DNA of 30,826 nt. It comes from VBAS01 sp035318985 (GTDB lineage Bacteria; Bacteroidota; Bacteroidia; Chitinophagales; Chitinophagaceae). How positions within the stretch are numbered: the first letter of the stretch is position 1; every line of letters begins with the position of its first letter. The notes under the pieces were generated by a model. That model had not been told where the DNA came from. It saw only the letters and a list, made by a program, of their open reading frames with translations, and did not search any database. Below, piece after piece: positions 22,918 to 30,826 of this stretch. Both the position numbers and the translations under genes were made by a program. Location of the stretch: assembly GCA_035318985.1 (NCBI GenBank), contig DATHDP010000070.1, forward strand, positions 1 to 30,826, in the 5' to 3' direction.

Positions 22918-24420
22918 ATGGGCAAACCAACAGGATTTTTAGAATTTACGAGAGAGCTTCCTACTAAAAGAAAAGTGGAAGAAAGAGTGAATGATCATAA
23001 AGAATTCATCAATCGCTATACTGATGAGAAATTGAATCAGCAGTCAGGTCGTTGTATGAATTGTGGCGTTCCGTTCTGTCATAATGGTTGCCCATTAGGA
23101 AATGTGATCCCTGAATTCAATGATGCGGTTTATAGAAAAGAATGGAAGGAAGCTTATGAAATTCTTGCATCCACCAATAATTTTCCTGAGTTCACAGGAA
23201 GAATTTGTCCTGCTCCTTGCGAAACAGCTTGTGTACTTGGTATCAACCAACCGGCGATAACAATCGAAGAAATAGAAAAACATATTATCGAGATCGCATT
23301 TGATAAAGGGTTTGTTCAGCCAAAGAAAATAAATAAACGCAGCGGAAAGAAAGTTGCAGTTGTTGGTAGTGGGCCTGCAGGATTAGCTGCTGCGGCACAA
23401 TTGAACTACGCCGGTCATACGGTAACAGTATTTGAAAGAGATGACAGGCCCGGCGGTTTGTTGCGTTATGGTATTCCAGATTTCAAATTAGAGAAATGGG
23501 TGGTGGACAGAAGGATCAAATTAATGGAAGATGAAGGCGTAATATTTAAGTGTAATGCAAATGTTGGAGTGAATGTAAATGTAAATGATCTGCTGAGAGA
23601 ATACCATGCAGTAGTGCTCGCTGGTGGTTCAACCGTTCCAAGAGATCTGAACATTCCAGGAAGAGAATTGAAAGGAGTTCATTATGCAATGGAGTTTTTA
23701 AAACAACAGAATAAACGAAACGCAAATCTTGATCCATTTGCTAATCCAACTATTGAAAGCAATATTTATCCAACAGATATTTTAGCAAATAATAAAAATG
23801 TTGTTGTCATCGGTGGTGGAGATACAGGCAGTGACTGTGTGGGTACCAGCAATCGTCATAAAGCAAAAACAGTATCACAGTTTGAGTTGTTACCAATGCC
23901 TCCAAAAGAAAGAACTGAATTCATGCCCTGGCCTTCTTACCCAATGACATTAAAAACTTCTTCCTCGCAAGAAGAAGGTGCCGATAGAAAATGGGCCATC
24001 GCAACAAAAGAATTTATTGGTGATGGTAATGGAAATTTAAAAGCATTAAAGATAATTGATCTTGAATGGAAGATCACTGAAGATGGAAAGCCTGCATCGT
24101 TTGTTGAAGTAGCAGGGAGTGAAAGAGAAATTCCTTGTGAGCTTGCATTACTTGCAATGGGATTTGTAAATCCGCAGTATGATGGATTGCTTCAACAGTT
24201 AGATGTTGAATTAGATGAAAGAAGAAATGTAAGAGCCTCTGAAAAAACTTATAAGACCAATATCAATAAGATCTTCGCAGCTGGCGATATACGTCGTGGC
24301 CAATCTTTAGTGGTATGGGCCATTAGCGAAGGCCGTGAATGTGCAAGAAAGATCGATGAATTTTTAACCACAGGTCAATCGCTTTTAGAAAGAAGAGAGG
24401 CATCTATACTCTCCGTATAA
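22918..24420 (+). CDS. gltD: Glutamate synthase small subunit (GOGAT beta), 500 aa
   Basis: It feeds electrons from NAD(P)H to GltB through FAD and iron-sulfur clusters. N-terminal cluster ligands: Cys46, Cys49, Cys54, Cys58 (GRCMNCGVPFCHNGCPLGN), then Cys97, Cys101, Cys105 (RICPAPCETAC). FAD site: VAVVGSGPAGLAAAA (Gly150-Gly155), followed by FERDDRPGGLLRYGIP. NAD(P)H site: VVVIGGGDTGSDC (299-307). The C-terminal FAD motif is KIFAAGDIRRGQSLVVWAI. Length and order match the family. It would normally be translated with gltB; here it has an inserted upstream region and may need its own promoter or long readthrough. Confidence 0.97.
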   Translation: MGKPTGFLEFTRELPTKRKVEERVNDHKEFINRYTDEKLNQQSGRCMNCGVPFCHNGCPLGNVIPEFNDAVYRKEWKEAYEILASTNNFPEFTGRICPAPCETACVLGINQPAITIEEIEKHIIEIAFDKGFVQPKKINKRSGKKVAVVGSGPAGLAAAAQLNYAGHTVTVFERDDRPGGLLRYGIPDFKLEKWVVDRRIKLMEDEGVIFKCNANVGVNVNVNDLLREYHAVVLAGGSTVPRDLNIPGRELKGVHYAMEFLKQQNKRNANLDPFANPTIESNIYPTDILANNKNVVVIGGGDTGSDCVGTSNRHKAKTVSQFELLPMPPKERTEFMPWPSYPMTLKTSSSQEEGADRKWAIATKEFIGDGNGNLKALKIIDLEWKITEDGKPASFVEVAGSEREIPCELALLAMGFVNPQYDGLLQQLDVELDERRNVRASEKTYKTNINKIFAAGDIRRGQSLVVWAISEGRECARKIDEFLTTGQSLLERREASILSV

Positions 24421-24446
24421 ACGTCAAATTATATTTTATTATAATG

Positions 24447-24472
24447 AGTTGCCATCATCGGCAACTTTTTTC
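24447..24472 (+). terminator. Rho-independent terminator after gltD
   Basis: AGTTGCC, loop ATCATC, GGCAACT, then TTTTT, starting 26 bp after the gltD stop. The 7-bp stem and U-run give a classic intrinsic terminator that closes the glt transcript before amtB. Confidence 0.85.
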
Positions 24473-24574
24473 ATTTTAGTCAATTAATGACGTAAAAATG
24501 CGATTATCACCATCCTTTTCACATTATAAATATTTTTATGTATTGTTTGAACAGATGTTAGTCTACTTGAATAG

Positions 24575-24582
24575 TATATTTG
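24575..24582 (+). promoter_or_regulatory. Bacteroidota-type promoter -7 box before amtB
   Basis: TATATTTG fits the TAnnTTTG consensus of Bacteroidota housekeeping promoters, 43 bp before the amtB ATG. A good -33 TTTG at the usual distance is not seen (a TTTG lies 25 bp upstream), so the call is tentative. Confidence 0.4.
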
Positions 24583-24625
24583 ACTGCCTGCCGGATTAAT
24601 AAACAACTAAAAACACACAACGATT

Positions 24626-26026
24626 ATGAGTAAGAAAACAGCTAAGCAAATTATTCCATTTGTCCTGCTCGTGGCAGTAGCCCTCGTAGCAATGTTTGTA
24701 AAACCAATTGCAGATTATGTGCCTGGAGAAAAAGATCCACAATACAACAGTGCTGATATTGCCTGGGTCCTTGTATCAACAGCACTTGTTTTTTTAATGA
24801 CCCCTGGTCTCGCATTTTTCTACGGCGGGATGGTTAATCGCAAAAACGTTATTTCAACAATGATCAAAAGTGTAGTTGCAGCAGGTGTTGTAGGTATACT
24901 TTGGGTTGTTTGCGGATTTAGCCTCGCATTCGGCGATTCAGTTAAAGGTGTTATTGGTGATCCAACAACCTTTGCTTTTTTCCATAATGTTAAAGGACAT
25001 GCTGCGTGGCCATTGGCAAATACAATTCCGCTTACACTCTTTTCACTCTTCCAATTAATGTTTGCAGTTATCACTCCGGGCCTTGTAGTAGGAGCATTAG
25101 CAGAAAGGATCCGGTTCACTTCTTTTATTCTCTTTATTATTTTATTCTCCTTATTAGTATATGCACCAGTAGCGCATTGGAACTGGCACCCGGATGGATT
25201 CCTTGCTAAAATGGGTGCATTCGACTTTGCTGGTGGTACGGTCGTTCATATCACAGCCGGCTGTGCAGCACTAGCAGGCGCCATGGTTTTGAAAAGAAGA
25301 AAATCGCATATTGAGAACAGGGAGATCCCACCAGCGAATGTTCCTTATGTATTGATCGGAACAGGTTTGCTATGGTTCGGATGGTTTGGTTTCAATGCAG
25401 GTTCCGCAGTTGGTGCAACGTCTTTAGCAGTTAATGCATTTGGTACAACCACTACCGCAGCTGCTTCAGCTGGTCTTACCTGGATGTTCTTTGATGTTAT
25501 CAAAGGAAAGAAACCATCTGTACTTGGATTTTGTATCGGTGCCGTTGTAGGTTTAGTTGCGATCACTCCTGCTGCAGGTTTTGTAGGTATTCCTCAAAGT
25601 ATCATTGTTGGTTTAGTAGGAGCCGTCGCTTCAAATATTGCTGTAGCTATCAAACAAAGATCAACACTTGATGATACACTCGATGTATTTCCTTGTCACG
25701 GTATAGGCGGTATGGTAGGTATGTTGCTTACTGGTGTATTTGCAAGTACTGCAGTAAACAGCGCTGGTCCTAACGGTTTGTTTTATGGCAATCCTGAATT
25801 CTTCTTTACCCAGTTTAAAGCGATGGGTATAGTAGTTCTTTACAGCTTTACTGTTTCATACGGAATATTCAAATTCATCAACTTCATAGTACCAATGCGT
25901 GTTTCTGAACTGGAAGAAGAACTTGGTTTGGATGAATCCCAACATAATGAAAAATACATGCAGGGTCATTTACTGGTTCATCACAACGGTGAAATAAAAG
26001 AAACACCCGCAGAAAAACACGTATAA
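24626..26026 (+). CDS. amtB: Ammonium transporter (Amt/MEP/Rh family), 466 aa
   Basis: It conducts ammonium/ammonia across the inner membrane for assimilation by glutamine synthetase and GOGAT. Many membrane helices are visible, along with family landmarks: TPGLAFFYGGMVNRKN (59-74), FDFAGGTVVHITAG with Asp200 and the first pore His (His208), and DVFPCHGIGGMVG with the second pore His (His358). It has an N-terminal hydrophobic segment, then ADIAWVLVSTALVFLM. Length is usual. Its own terminator-isolated unit starts after gltD. A PII (glnK) gene, often found next to amtB, is not in this window. Confidence 0.96.
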   Translation: MSKKTAKQIIPFVLLVAVALVAMFVKPIADYVPGEKDPQYNSADIAWVLVSTALVFLMTPGLAFFYGGMVNRKNVISTMIKSVVAAGVVGILWVVCGFSLAFGDSVKGVIGDPTTFAFFHNVKGHAAWPLANTIPLTLFSLFQLMFAVITPGLVVGALAERIRFTSFILFIILFSLLVYAPVAHWNWHPDGFLAKMGAFDFAGGTVVHITAGCAALAGAMVLKRRKSHIENREIPPANVPYVLIGTGLLWFGWFGFNAGSAVGATSLAVNAFGTTTTAAASAGLTWMFFDVIKGKKPSVLGFCIGAVVGLVAITPAAGFVGIPQSIIVGLVGAVASNIAVAIKQRSTLDDTLDVFPCHGIGGMVGMLLTGVFASTAVNSAGPNGLFYGNPEFFFTQFKAMGIVVLYSFTVSYGIFKFINFIVPMRVSELEEELGLDESQHNEKYMQGHLLVHHNGEIKETPAEKHV

Positions 26027-26032
26027 AGAAAA

Positions 26033-26080
26033 GGTACAGCCTGATTTGAACTTCTGACAAAGTTCAGGGCTGTACCAATT
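26033..26080 (+). terminator. Long interrupted hairpin between amtB and porin gene
   Basis: GGTACAGCC (26033-26041) pairs with GGCTGTACC (26068-26076), and an inner stem TGAACTT / AAGTTCA (26047-26053 and 26060-26066) closes a 6-nt loop. It is followed by AATTTTAAAT. This could be a leaky terminator or an RNA-processing site that sets the amtB to porin ratio. Confidence 0.6.
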
Positions 26081-26105
26081 TTAAATAACAATTAAAATCA
26101 TTACA

Positions 26106-27212
26106 ATGTTACGAAAAATTTTCGTGGCGCTAGCCGCCATTACCGTAGGTCTTTTTACGAATGCACAAGTAGCTTCAGTAACTTCAGACACTACTGCAAC
26201 ACCAACTACTGAAACAGAAGATGCAAAACCAGCTGTTATAATTACTGGTTCAGCAGATGTTTATTATAAATATGACTTTGCAAAAACAAAAGCAAATACT
26301 TATACAAGTTTTACCGGCACACACAACAGTTTTGCAATAGGGATGGCCAGTGTAAAATTTGAGCACAAAGGAAATAAAGTTGGAGCAGTGTTAGATCTTG
26401 GATTTGGACCCCGTGCAAAAGAGTTTGCTTATACCGATGAAGGGATAACACAGGCAATAAAACAAATGTATGTCACTTACTCCCCTGCCGATTGGCTTAA
26501 GTTTTCCGCAGGTACCTGGGGAACACATGTTGGCTATGAGTTGCTTGATCCGCAATTGAATCGCAACTATAGCATGAGTTATATGTTTACTAATGGACCG
26601 TTCTCACATACAGGTTTGAAAGCTGATATCACAAAAGGGAAACATGGTTTTATGATCGGCATTTCAAATGCAACTGATTTCAGAACTCCGCCGGATGGCT
26701 ATATCAATAAAAAATTTGTGATCGCTCAATACAGCCTTGCTGCAAGTGATAATTTTAAAATTTATCTGAATTATGTAGGAGGTAAAGCACCTGATACATC
26801 AAAAGTCAGCCAGTTTGATGCAGTGCTTACTGCTAAAGTAAGTGATAAGTTCAATATTGGTTTTAATGGTACAGTTAACAGCACACAATATTGGGATGGC
26901 GCTAAAAATGTGGATGGTAAAAGCTGGTGGGGATCCGCTTTATATCTGAATCTTGATCCAAAGCCATGGTTTGGTCTAACACTTCGCGGTGAATATTTCA
27001 ATGATGATAACCAACTTAAGATGTTTGCATATGCACCAGAAGGTGGTAACATTTTTGCAACAACTTTGTCTGCAAATTTCAAAGCAGGTGGTTTTATTTT
27101 CATACCTGAATTCAGAATGGATAATGCAAGCCAGGAGATCTTTATTGATAAAGATGGTGCCGGAAAAAAATCTGCAAGCAATTTCCTGATCTCTGCGATC
27201 TATTCATTCTAA
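26106..27212 (+). CDS. Outer-membrane beta-barrel porin, OmpL/BBP2-like, 368 aa
   Basis: Signal peptide MLRKIFVALAAITVGLFTNA, cleaved before Gln21. After a Thr/Glu-rich stretch come alternating amphipathic strands (SADVYYKYDF, AIGMASVKFEHKG, FKIYLNYVGGK, FNIGFNGTVNSTQYW, LTLRGEYFNDDN) and a terminal aromatic FLISAIYSF, the outer-membrane barrel signature. The pattern fits the putative beta-barrel porin-2 family. It lies 79 bp after amtB on the same strand, so a link to nitrogen-compound uptake is likely but inferred. The solute is unknown. Confidence 0.85.
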   Translation: MLRKIFVALAAITVGLFTNAQVASVTSDTTATPTTETEDAKPAVIITGSADVYYKYDFAKTKANTYTSFTGTHNSFAIGMASVKFEHKGNKVGAVLDLGFGPRAKEFAYTDEGITQAIKQMYVTYSPADWLKFSAGTWGTHVGYELLDPQLNRNYSMSYMFTNGPFSHTGLKADITKGKHGFMIGISNATDFRTPPDGYINKKFVIAQYSLAASDNFKIYLNYVGGKAPDTSKVSQFDAVLTAKVSDKFNIGFNGTVNSTQYWDGAKNVDGKSWWGSALYLNLDPKPWFGLTLRGEYFNDDNQLKMFAYAPEGGNIFATTLSANFKAGGFIFIPEFRMDNASQEIFIDKDGAGKKSASNFLISAIYSF

Positions 27213-27302
27213 GTAATAAAAAATTAATACAAAGTGCTTATAACATTAATAAAGGAATTTGAACTTAGCCGCAAGGCATTTTCATCATCTTTCTTTTCAT
27301 AT

Positions 27303-27376
27303 GGCAAGCAATCGTTGAGGCCGTCCGTTTCTACGGAGGGCCTTTCTTTTCTTTTTCTTTCGATTGTTTGCTTGCC
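27303..27376. repeat. Inverted repeat enclosing the porin terminator
   Basis: GGCAAGCAATCG (27303-27314) faces CGATTGTTTGCTTGCC (27361-27376), pairing over 12 positions with one 4-nt bulge. The terminator hairpin sits in its middle. The whole could fold as a ~75-nt branched RNA or be a small palindromic element. Confidence 0.65.
27318..27355 (+). terminator. Rho-independent terminator after porin gene
   Basis: AGGCCGTCCGT, loop TTCT, ACGGAGGGCCT (one G-G mismatch), then TTCTTTTCTTTTTC. About 105 bp after the porin stop. Confidence 0.85.
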
Positions 27377-27594
27377 GAAACATTTATTTTATCCCGGGTT
27401 ACTTTTATTGATCCCCGGTATTAATATCTATAATCACCGAATGCGAAATTGAGCATTCATTTATCTCCGGTTGTTTTTTTGCCCATTTCACATCGCTTGT
27501 TTTATACCTGATAATTTTCATAATTGCTGCTGTATACCACAGTTGCTGTCGTATCATTTTGAAAATTATTATTTAACCTAAAAACCTAAATGTT

Positions 27595-28002
27595 ATGAAA
27601 ACAAACACAGAGATGGCAAAAATTGCATTCCGCTATGCCGGAAGTATCGCAGCTCTTTTTATTCTTTTAACTGGCAAAGCGGAAGCTCAAACCAAGATCG
27701 AAGAGAAACCCGTTATACAGGTAACTTATGTACAGGATGAGTCAGACTATCTTGTATTTAAAGTAAGCGTCTCAAACACAAATACCAAACGGGTTATATT
27801 CCGGGTTTCTGATAACCACTATGAACCGCTGTACTCCGAGGCCTTTACTACAGATTCTTATATGAAAACTGTTAAAGTGCCAAAGTATGACAAGGACGTA
27901 ATTGAGTTCCGCCTGACCTCAGGCAAAGAGGTCATTAAAAAAGTTTTTGAAATAAAAGTGCAGACAAAGGAAACTGTAGCTGTTACTGAATCAAACTTGT
28001 AA
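27595..28002 (+). CDS. Small exported protein of unknown function, 135 aa
   Basis: Residues 1-31 form a signal peptide (Lys/Arg-containing start, AGSIAALFILLTGKAEA, cleavage before Gln32). The mature ~104 residues look like a single small beta-sandwich (VTYVQDESDYLVFKVSVSN, then KRVIFRVSDN and VIEFRLTSGKEVIKKVFEI). No catalytic motif. Probably periplasmic. It has its own terminator and stands alone. Confidence 0.75.
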   Translation: MKTNTEMAKIAFRYAGSIAALFILLTGKAEAQTKIEEKPVIQVTYVQDESDYLVFKVSVSNTNTKRVIFRVSDNHYEPLYSEAFTTDSYMKTVKVPKYDKDVIEFRLTSGKEVIKKVFEIKVQTKETVAVTESNL

Positions 28003-28037
28003 GCTTTCAAATTTTTTCGCAGACATAAGCATTACCG

Positions 28038-28066
28038 GCCCTTGTTTCTACAGGGGCTTATTCTTT
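28038..28066 (+). terminator. Rho-independent terminator after the 135-aa gene
   Basis: GCCCTTG (28038-28044), loop TTTCTA, CAGGGGC (28051-28057), then TTATTCTTT. The loop motif GTTTCTAC also appears in the porin terminator. Confidence 0.75.
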
Positions 28067-28070
28067 ACCT

Positions 28071-28255
28071 CCTGTCCCCCTAAAGGGGTGACTTAGATCG
28101 AAAAGTTTATAATTCCTTGGAATAAACTTAATTGATCGCTTCTTTTTTGTTTTACCAAGTATAGGCTTACTATTATACTTCCGTTGCGTCGCACTCTTGT
28201 ACTATACAATTCTATTCAGCATAATCAAACTAAGTCTCCCCTTCAGGGGCACAGG
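28071..28255. mobile_element. MITE-like element with 26-bp terminal inverted repeats
   Basis: The left end CCTGTCCCCCTAAAGGGGTG plus ACTTAG (28071-28096) and the reverse complement of the right end, CCTGTGCCCCTGAAGGGGAG plus ACTTAG (28230-28255), agree at 23 of 26 positions. It encloses 133 bp with no gene, including the R5 module at 28164-28217. It lies between the convergent 135-aa gene and ppc. No target-site duplication was confirmed by eye, so the mobile nature is inferred. Confidence 0.6.
28164..28217 (+). repeat. Repeat R5 module
   Basis: TTACTATTATACTTCCGTTG, then CGTCGCACTCTTGTACT and ACAATTCTATTC. The inverted partner is at 17199-17252. Confidence 0.8.
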
Positions 28256-28264
28256 GGGTTGGGT

Positions 28265-30826
28265 TTACGCAGAATTCCTTCCTGCATTAATAATCCCAAA
28301 TGAACAACGCATCACTAATTTTTCATACGTGCCCTTTACCGGCGCATTAATGATCGCCTCTTCCATCTCTCTTACACGTATCATTGAATATTGTTGAATT
28401 GTAAGGAGAGGCAATACGATCCTCTCACGCATTTGAATAGATAACTGCTCAATTGGATAATCATCCATCAGTTCCGTTTTACCAGATAACCTAAGTACAT
28501 ATTGTTTGGTTAGCTCATATTCTTTGAAAATTATTTGCCATATCTCGCCAAACTTTGGATGATCTGCCAGGTGTGCCGTCAATGGGAAAAAAGATTTGAT
28601 CATCGCCATCTCGCAATTATCAAGAAGGGTTTTAAAATATAAAGATTCATTATAAAGCTTTTTAATATCAGGTAACTTTCCTTCCTGTTCCAATTTTTGT
28701 AATGCAGTGCCTACCCCAAAATACCCGGTTACATTTTGTTTCAGTTGGCTCCATGCGCCAACAAAAGGAATGGCACGCAGGCTTTTTAATGAAAATTTCG
28801 CCGATGCACCACGTTTTGCAGGACGGCTGCCAATATTTGTGTCACTATAAAATCTTAATGGACTTGCATGAACTAAATAATCTGTAAAATCAGGATGATT
28901 TTTTAATCGATTATAGGAATCAAAACTTATATCCGCTAATTGCTGAACAATATTTTCTCCGCTTTCTCTATCTTCCTCACTAACTGTTTCTTTATTTGCA
29001 AGGATCCCGTTTGATATCCCGGCATGGATCAATTGTTCCATATTATACTGTGCAGAATCGATCGTTCCGAAATTTGAACTAACCGTTTGTCCCTGCACTG
29101 TAAGCTGGATCTCCTTATTTGAAATATTCTTCCCCAGCGATGCATAGAACTTATGTGTTTTGCCACCACCTCTTGCAGGCGGGCCGCCACGACCATCAAA
29201 AAAAACAACATCAATTCCACATTCTTTTGAAATAGTTGTTAATTCCTCTTTCGCTTTATATATGCTCCAATTCGCCATTAAATAACCACCATCTTTCGTC
29301 CCATCACTAAAGCCGACCATGATCACCTGGCTATTATTTCTTCTTTTCAGGTGTTGCTTATACTCTTCATTGGTATATAATTTTTTCATGATAGAAGCAG
29401 CACCTTTCAAATCGTCGATCGTTTCGAATAATGGAACAATGTCAATATTCAATTCCTCTTTTTTCCATCCACCTAATAAAAACAAACCATACACCTCCAT
29501 TGCATTCAATGCACTGTTGCACTGGCTGATGATATAACGATCACAACCTTGTACACCATTATATTTTTGAATTTGTTTTATAACCTGGACGGATTCAATA
29601 GTATCTTTTTGAATTTCGTCACCGGTCACTAATGACGGATCAATTGGTTGCAGGTTAGAAAGTATTTTTATCTTTTCATCTTCACTTAATGATGAATAGT
29701 TTCCAGGTATCTCTTTTGTCTTTCCCGCAAAGGATTCGATAACGGTTGCATGTACTGAACTTTCCTGTCGCACATCCAATGAGGCGAAATGCAAACCGAA
29801 AATTTCAACTTTATTTTTCAGGTTGTTTACAAGATGCAGGAAAAGGCTATTGTGTTTATAGATCAAAATATCCCTGATCTCATTAAGTGTTTTTAATATC
29901 TCTGCTTGTGTAATGTCAGTTATTTGACCGGGTACAAAAAGATTATTATAAAGCTTCTTTTCAAGATCAGCCAATAAAACATCTACACCCTGGAAAGTAA
30001 GCCTTCGTTTTAATCTTCTTATTTCAAGATAATAGCATTTGATAATAGCCCCGCGTAATGCCTCGGCAACCTGTAAAGTTGTTTCTGCTTTTACAAATGG
30101 ATTCCCATCCCTGTCACCCCCCGGCCAAAAGCCCATGCTGATCACGGAATGACCGTTCGGTAACGAATCAGAGAAATGATTTTTAAAGAATGAAGCAATT
30201 CTTCCTGCGGCAGCATAAAAAACGTTTTCCAAATACCAGATAAGACTTACAGCTTCATCATATGGTGTTGGTTTTTGATGCTTGAAGAAAGGTGTTTTGC
30301 CTAATTGCTGTAATAAAACATTTACCTGGCTTGCATTATTCTCTGCCAATGCTTTTGAAAGATCATTAATAATACCAAGAACGGGACCAGGATAAAATTG
30401 TGTTGGGTGTGCCGTCAACACAAGCAATACATTAAAATCTTTTAATTTTTGCGTAAGCTTATCCTCCAATTTTTCCTGAACCACTTCCGACTCAAGATGC
30501 TTTAATGTACCTACTCCATTCATATCATTCACTTCACGAAATGCAGCATCTTCCAGGGCATCAAATAATACAACTTGTCTTTCGGCATATTGAACAAAAC
30601 GAAATAGCAGGTCAAGTTTATCTTCCTCTTTTAAGGAAGATGTATGTTTATTAAAAAAATCTTCGATGATTTGTTTCGGGCTTTGCTTCTTTTTGAAACC
30701 ATCTTCACAAACGGAAAGAAATAATGAAAGTAAGATCCCTGTCTTTTCGATTCGGTGAAAAGGTAACGAAGTGAATAAGCTATTGTACAGTTGAAATTTA
30801 ACACCAACAAAATTTCTGAATCTTTC
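28265..30826 (-). CDS. ppc: Phosphoenolpyruvate carboxylase (5' partial)
   Basis: It carboxylates PEP with bicarbonate to give oxaloacetate, refilling the TCA cycle (cytoplasmic). Landmarks: LTAHPTQF with the catalytic His; GFWPGGDRDGNPF; LHFASLDVRQES; VIMVGFSDGTKDGG; FFDGRGGPPARGGG; TVQGQTVSSNFG; and a C-terminal INAGRNSA. A GTG at 30532 could be taken as the start, but the same frame stays open to the edge and encodes typical PEPC residues (KFQLYNSLFTSLPF, LLFRFVQYAERQVVLFDALE), so the true start is beyond 30826. About 853 residues are visible of an expected ~860-920. It is convergent with the 135-aa gene, with the MITE-like element between them. Confidence 0.96.
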   Translation of the reverse strand, partial: ERFRNFVGVKFQLYNSLFTSLPFHRIEKTGILLSLFLSVCEDGFKKKQSPKQIIEDFFNKHTSSLKEEDKLDLLFRFVQYAERQVVLFDALEDAAFREVNDMNGVGTLKHLESEVVQEKLEDKLTQKLKDFNVLLVLTAHPTQFYPGPVLGIINDLSKALAENNASQVNVLLQQLGKTPFFKHQKPTPYDEAVSLIWYLENVFYAAAGRIASFFKNHFSDSLPNGHSVISMGFWPGGDRDGNPFVKAETTLQVAEALRGAIIKCYYLEIRRLKRRLTFQGVDVLLADLEKKLYNNLFVPGQITDITQAEILKTLNEIRDILIYKHNSLFLHLVNNLKNKVEIFGLHFASLDVRQESSVHATVIESFAGKTKEIPGNYSSLSEDEKIKILSNLQPIDPSLVTGDEIQKDTIESVQVIKQIQKYNGVQGCDRYIISQCNSALNAMEVYGLFLLGGWKKEELNIDIVPLFETIDDLKGAASIMKKLYTNEEYKQHLKRRNNSQVIMVGFSDGTKDGGYLMANWSIYKAKEELTTISKECGIDVVFFDGRGGPPARGGGKTHKFYASLGKNISNKEIQLTVQGQTVSSNFGTIDSAQYNMEQLIHAGISNGILANKETVSEEDRESGENIVQQLADISFDSYNRLKNHPDFTDYLVHASPLRFYSDTNIGSRPAKRGASAKFSLKSLRAIPFVGAWSQLKQNVTGYFGVGTALQKLEQEGKLPDIKKLYNESLYFKTLLDNCEMAMIKSFFPLTAHLADHPKFGEIWQIIFKEYELTKQYVLRLSGKTELMDDYPIEQLSIQMRERIVLPLLTIQQYSMIRVREMEEAIINAPVKGTYEKLVMRCSFGIINAGRNSA

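Larger units (their letters stand above)
27213..27594. other. 382-bp intergenic region with nested inverted repeats
   Basis: No convincing gene; the one 72-codon frame spans the terminator hairpin and lacks any family features. It holds the terminator at 27318-27355, an outer inverted repeat at 27303-27314 / 27361-27376, and an AT-rich stretch that should contain the promoter of the 135-aa gene. Confidence 0.6.

Noticed and set aside
27234..27452. 72-codon plus-strand frame after the porin
   Set aside because: It runs through the terminator hairpin and inverted repeat and lacks any domain or signal.
28197..28397. 66-codon plus-strand frame
   Set aside because: It starts in the MITE-like element and overlaps ppc on the opposite strand; shadow frame.
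30530..30532. GTG as start of ppc
   Set aside because: The upstream frame is open to the window edge and encodes conserved PEPC residues.
1..30826. tRNA, rRNA or riboswitch
   Set aside because: No cloverleaf, rRNA-like stretch or known riboswitch core was recognised by eye on either strand.

Overview
The window comes from a member of the Bacteroidota, most likely of the Chitinophagaceae type (inference). The grounds are a type IX secretion C-terminal sorting domain, several lipoproteins with Bacteroidota-like signal peptides, a TAnnTTTG promoter-like box, Bacteroidota-style GltB/GltD and PEP carboxylase, and many short palindromic intergenic repeats. No rRNA, tRNA, CRISPR array, transposase or integrase was seen.

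Layout. (1) 1-2827: 3' part of a large secreted T9SS cargo protein with tandem 83-residue Ig/PKD-like modules. (2) 2.9-5.7 kb: small exported or membrane proteins of unknown role on both strands, separated by copies of a dispersed repeat (R1). (3) 6.26-9.34 kb: a three-gene set (membrane protein, lipoprotein, membrane-anchored TPR protein) bracketed by ~80-bp direct repeats (R2). (4) 9.5-11.4 kb: an ECF sigma factor whose 3' end is written over by R2, a divergent small XRE-type regulator, and a 304-residue protein with a possible HEPN-like C-terminus. (5) 11.58-17.0 kb: a tight minus-strand operon of five genes. In transcription order they are a membrane-anchored HerA/DUF87 ATPase, an AAA_28/nucleotide-kinase-like P-loop protein, a divergent thymidylate-synthase-family enzyme, an ImmA/IrrE metalloprotease and a DNPH1-like deoxynucleotide N-glycosidase. 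(6) 17.0-17.57 kb: a repeat-rich gap. (7) 17.57-27.2 kb: a nitrogen-assimilation block, gltB, gltD, amtB and an OmpL-like porin, interrupted by a DUF559 endonuclease gene sitting between two copies of a palindromic repeat. (8) 27.6-30.8 kb: a small exported protein and, convergent to it, ppc, which runs off the right edge.

How the genes fit together. amtB imports ammonium (the porin may let solutes through the outer membrane), GltBD makes glutamate from glutamine and 2-oxoglutarate, and PEP carboxylase refills the oxaloacetate that supplies carbon skeletons. This is ordinary core metabolism.

The accessory part at 2.9-17 kb is the unusual one. The strongest candidate for an undescribed system is the 11.58-17.0 kb operon. 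It combines a TS-like pyrimidine C5-modifying enzyme, a possible nucleotide kinase and a dNMP glycosidase with a HerA-type motor and a regulatory-type protease. That is a plausible nucleotide-based conflict or base-modification system; the function is inferred, not shown.
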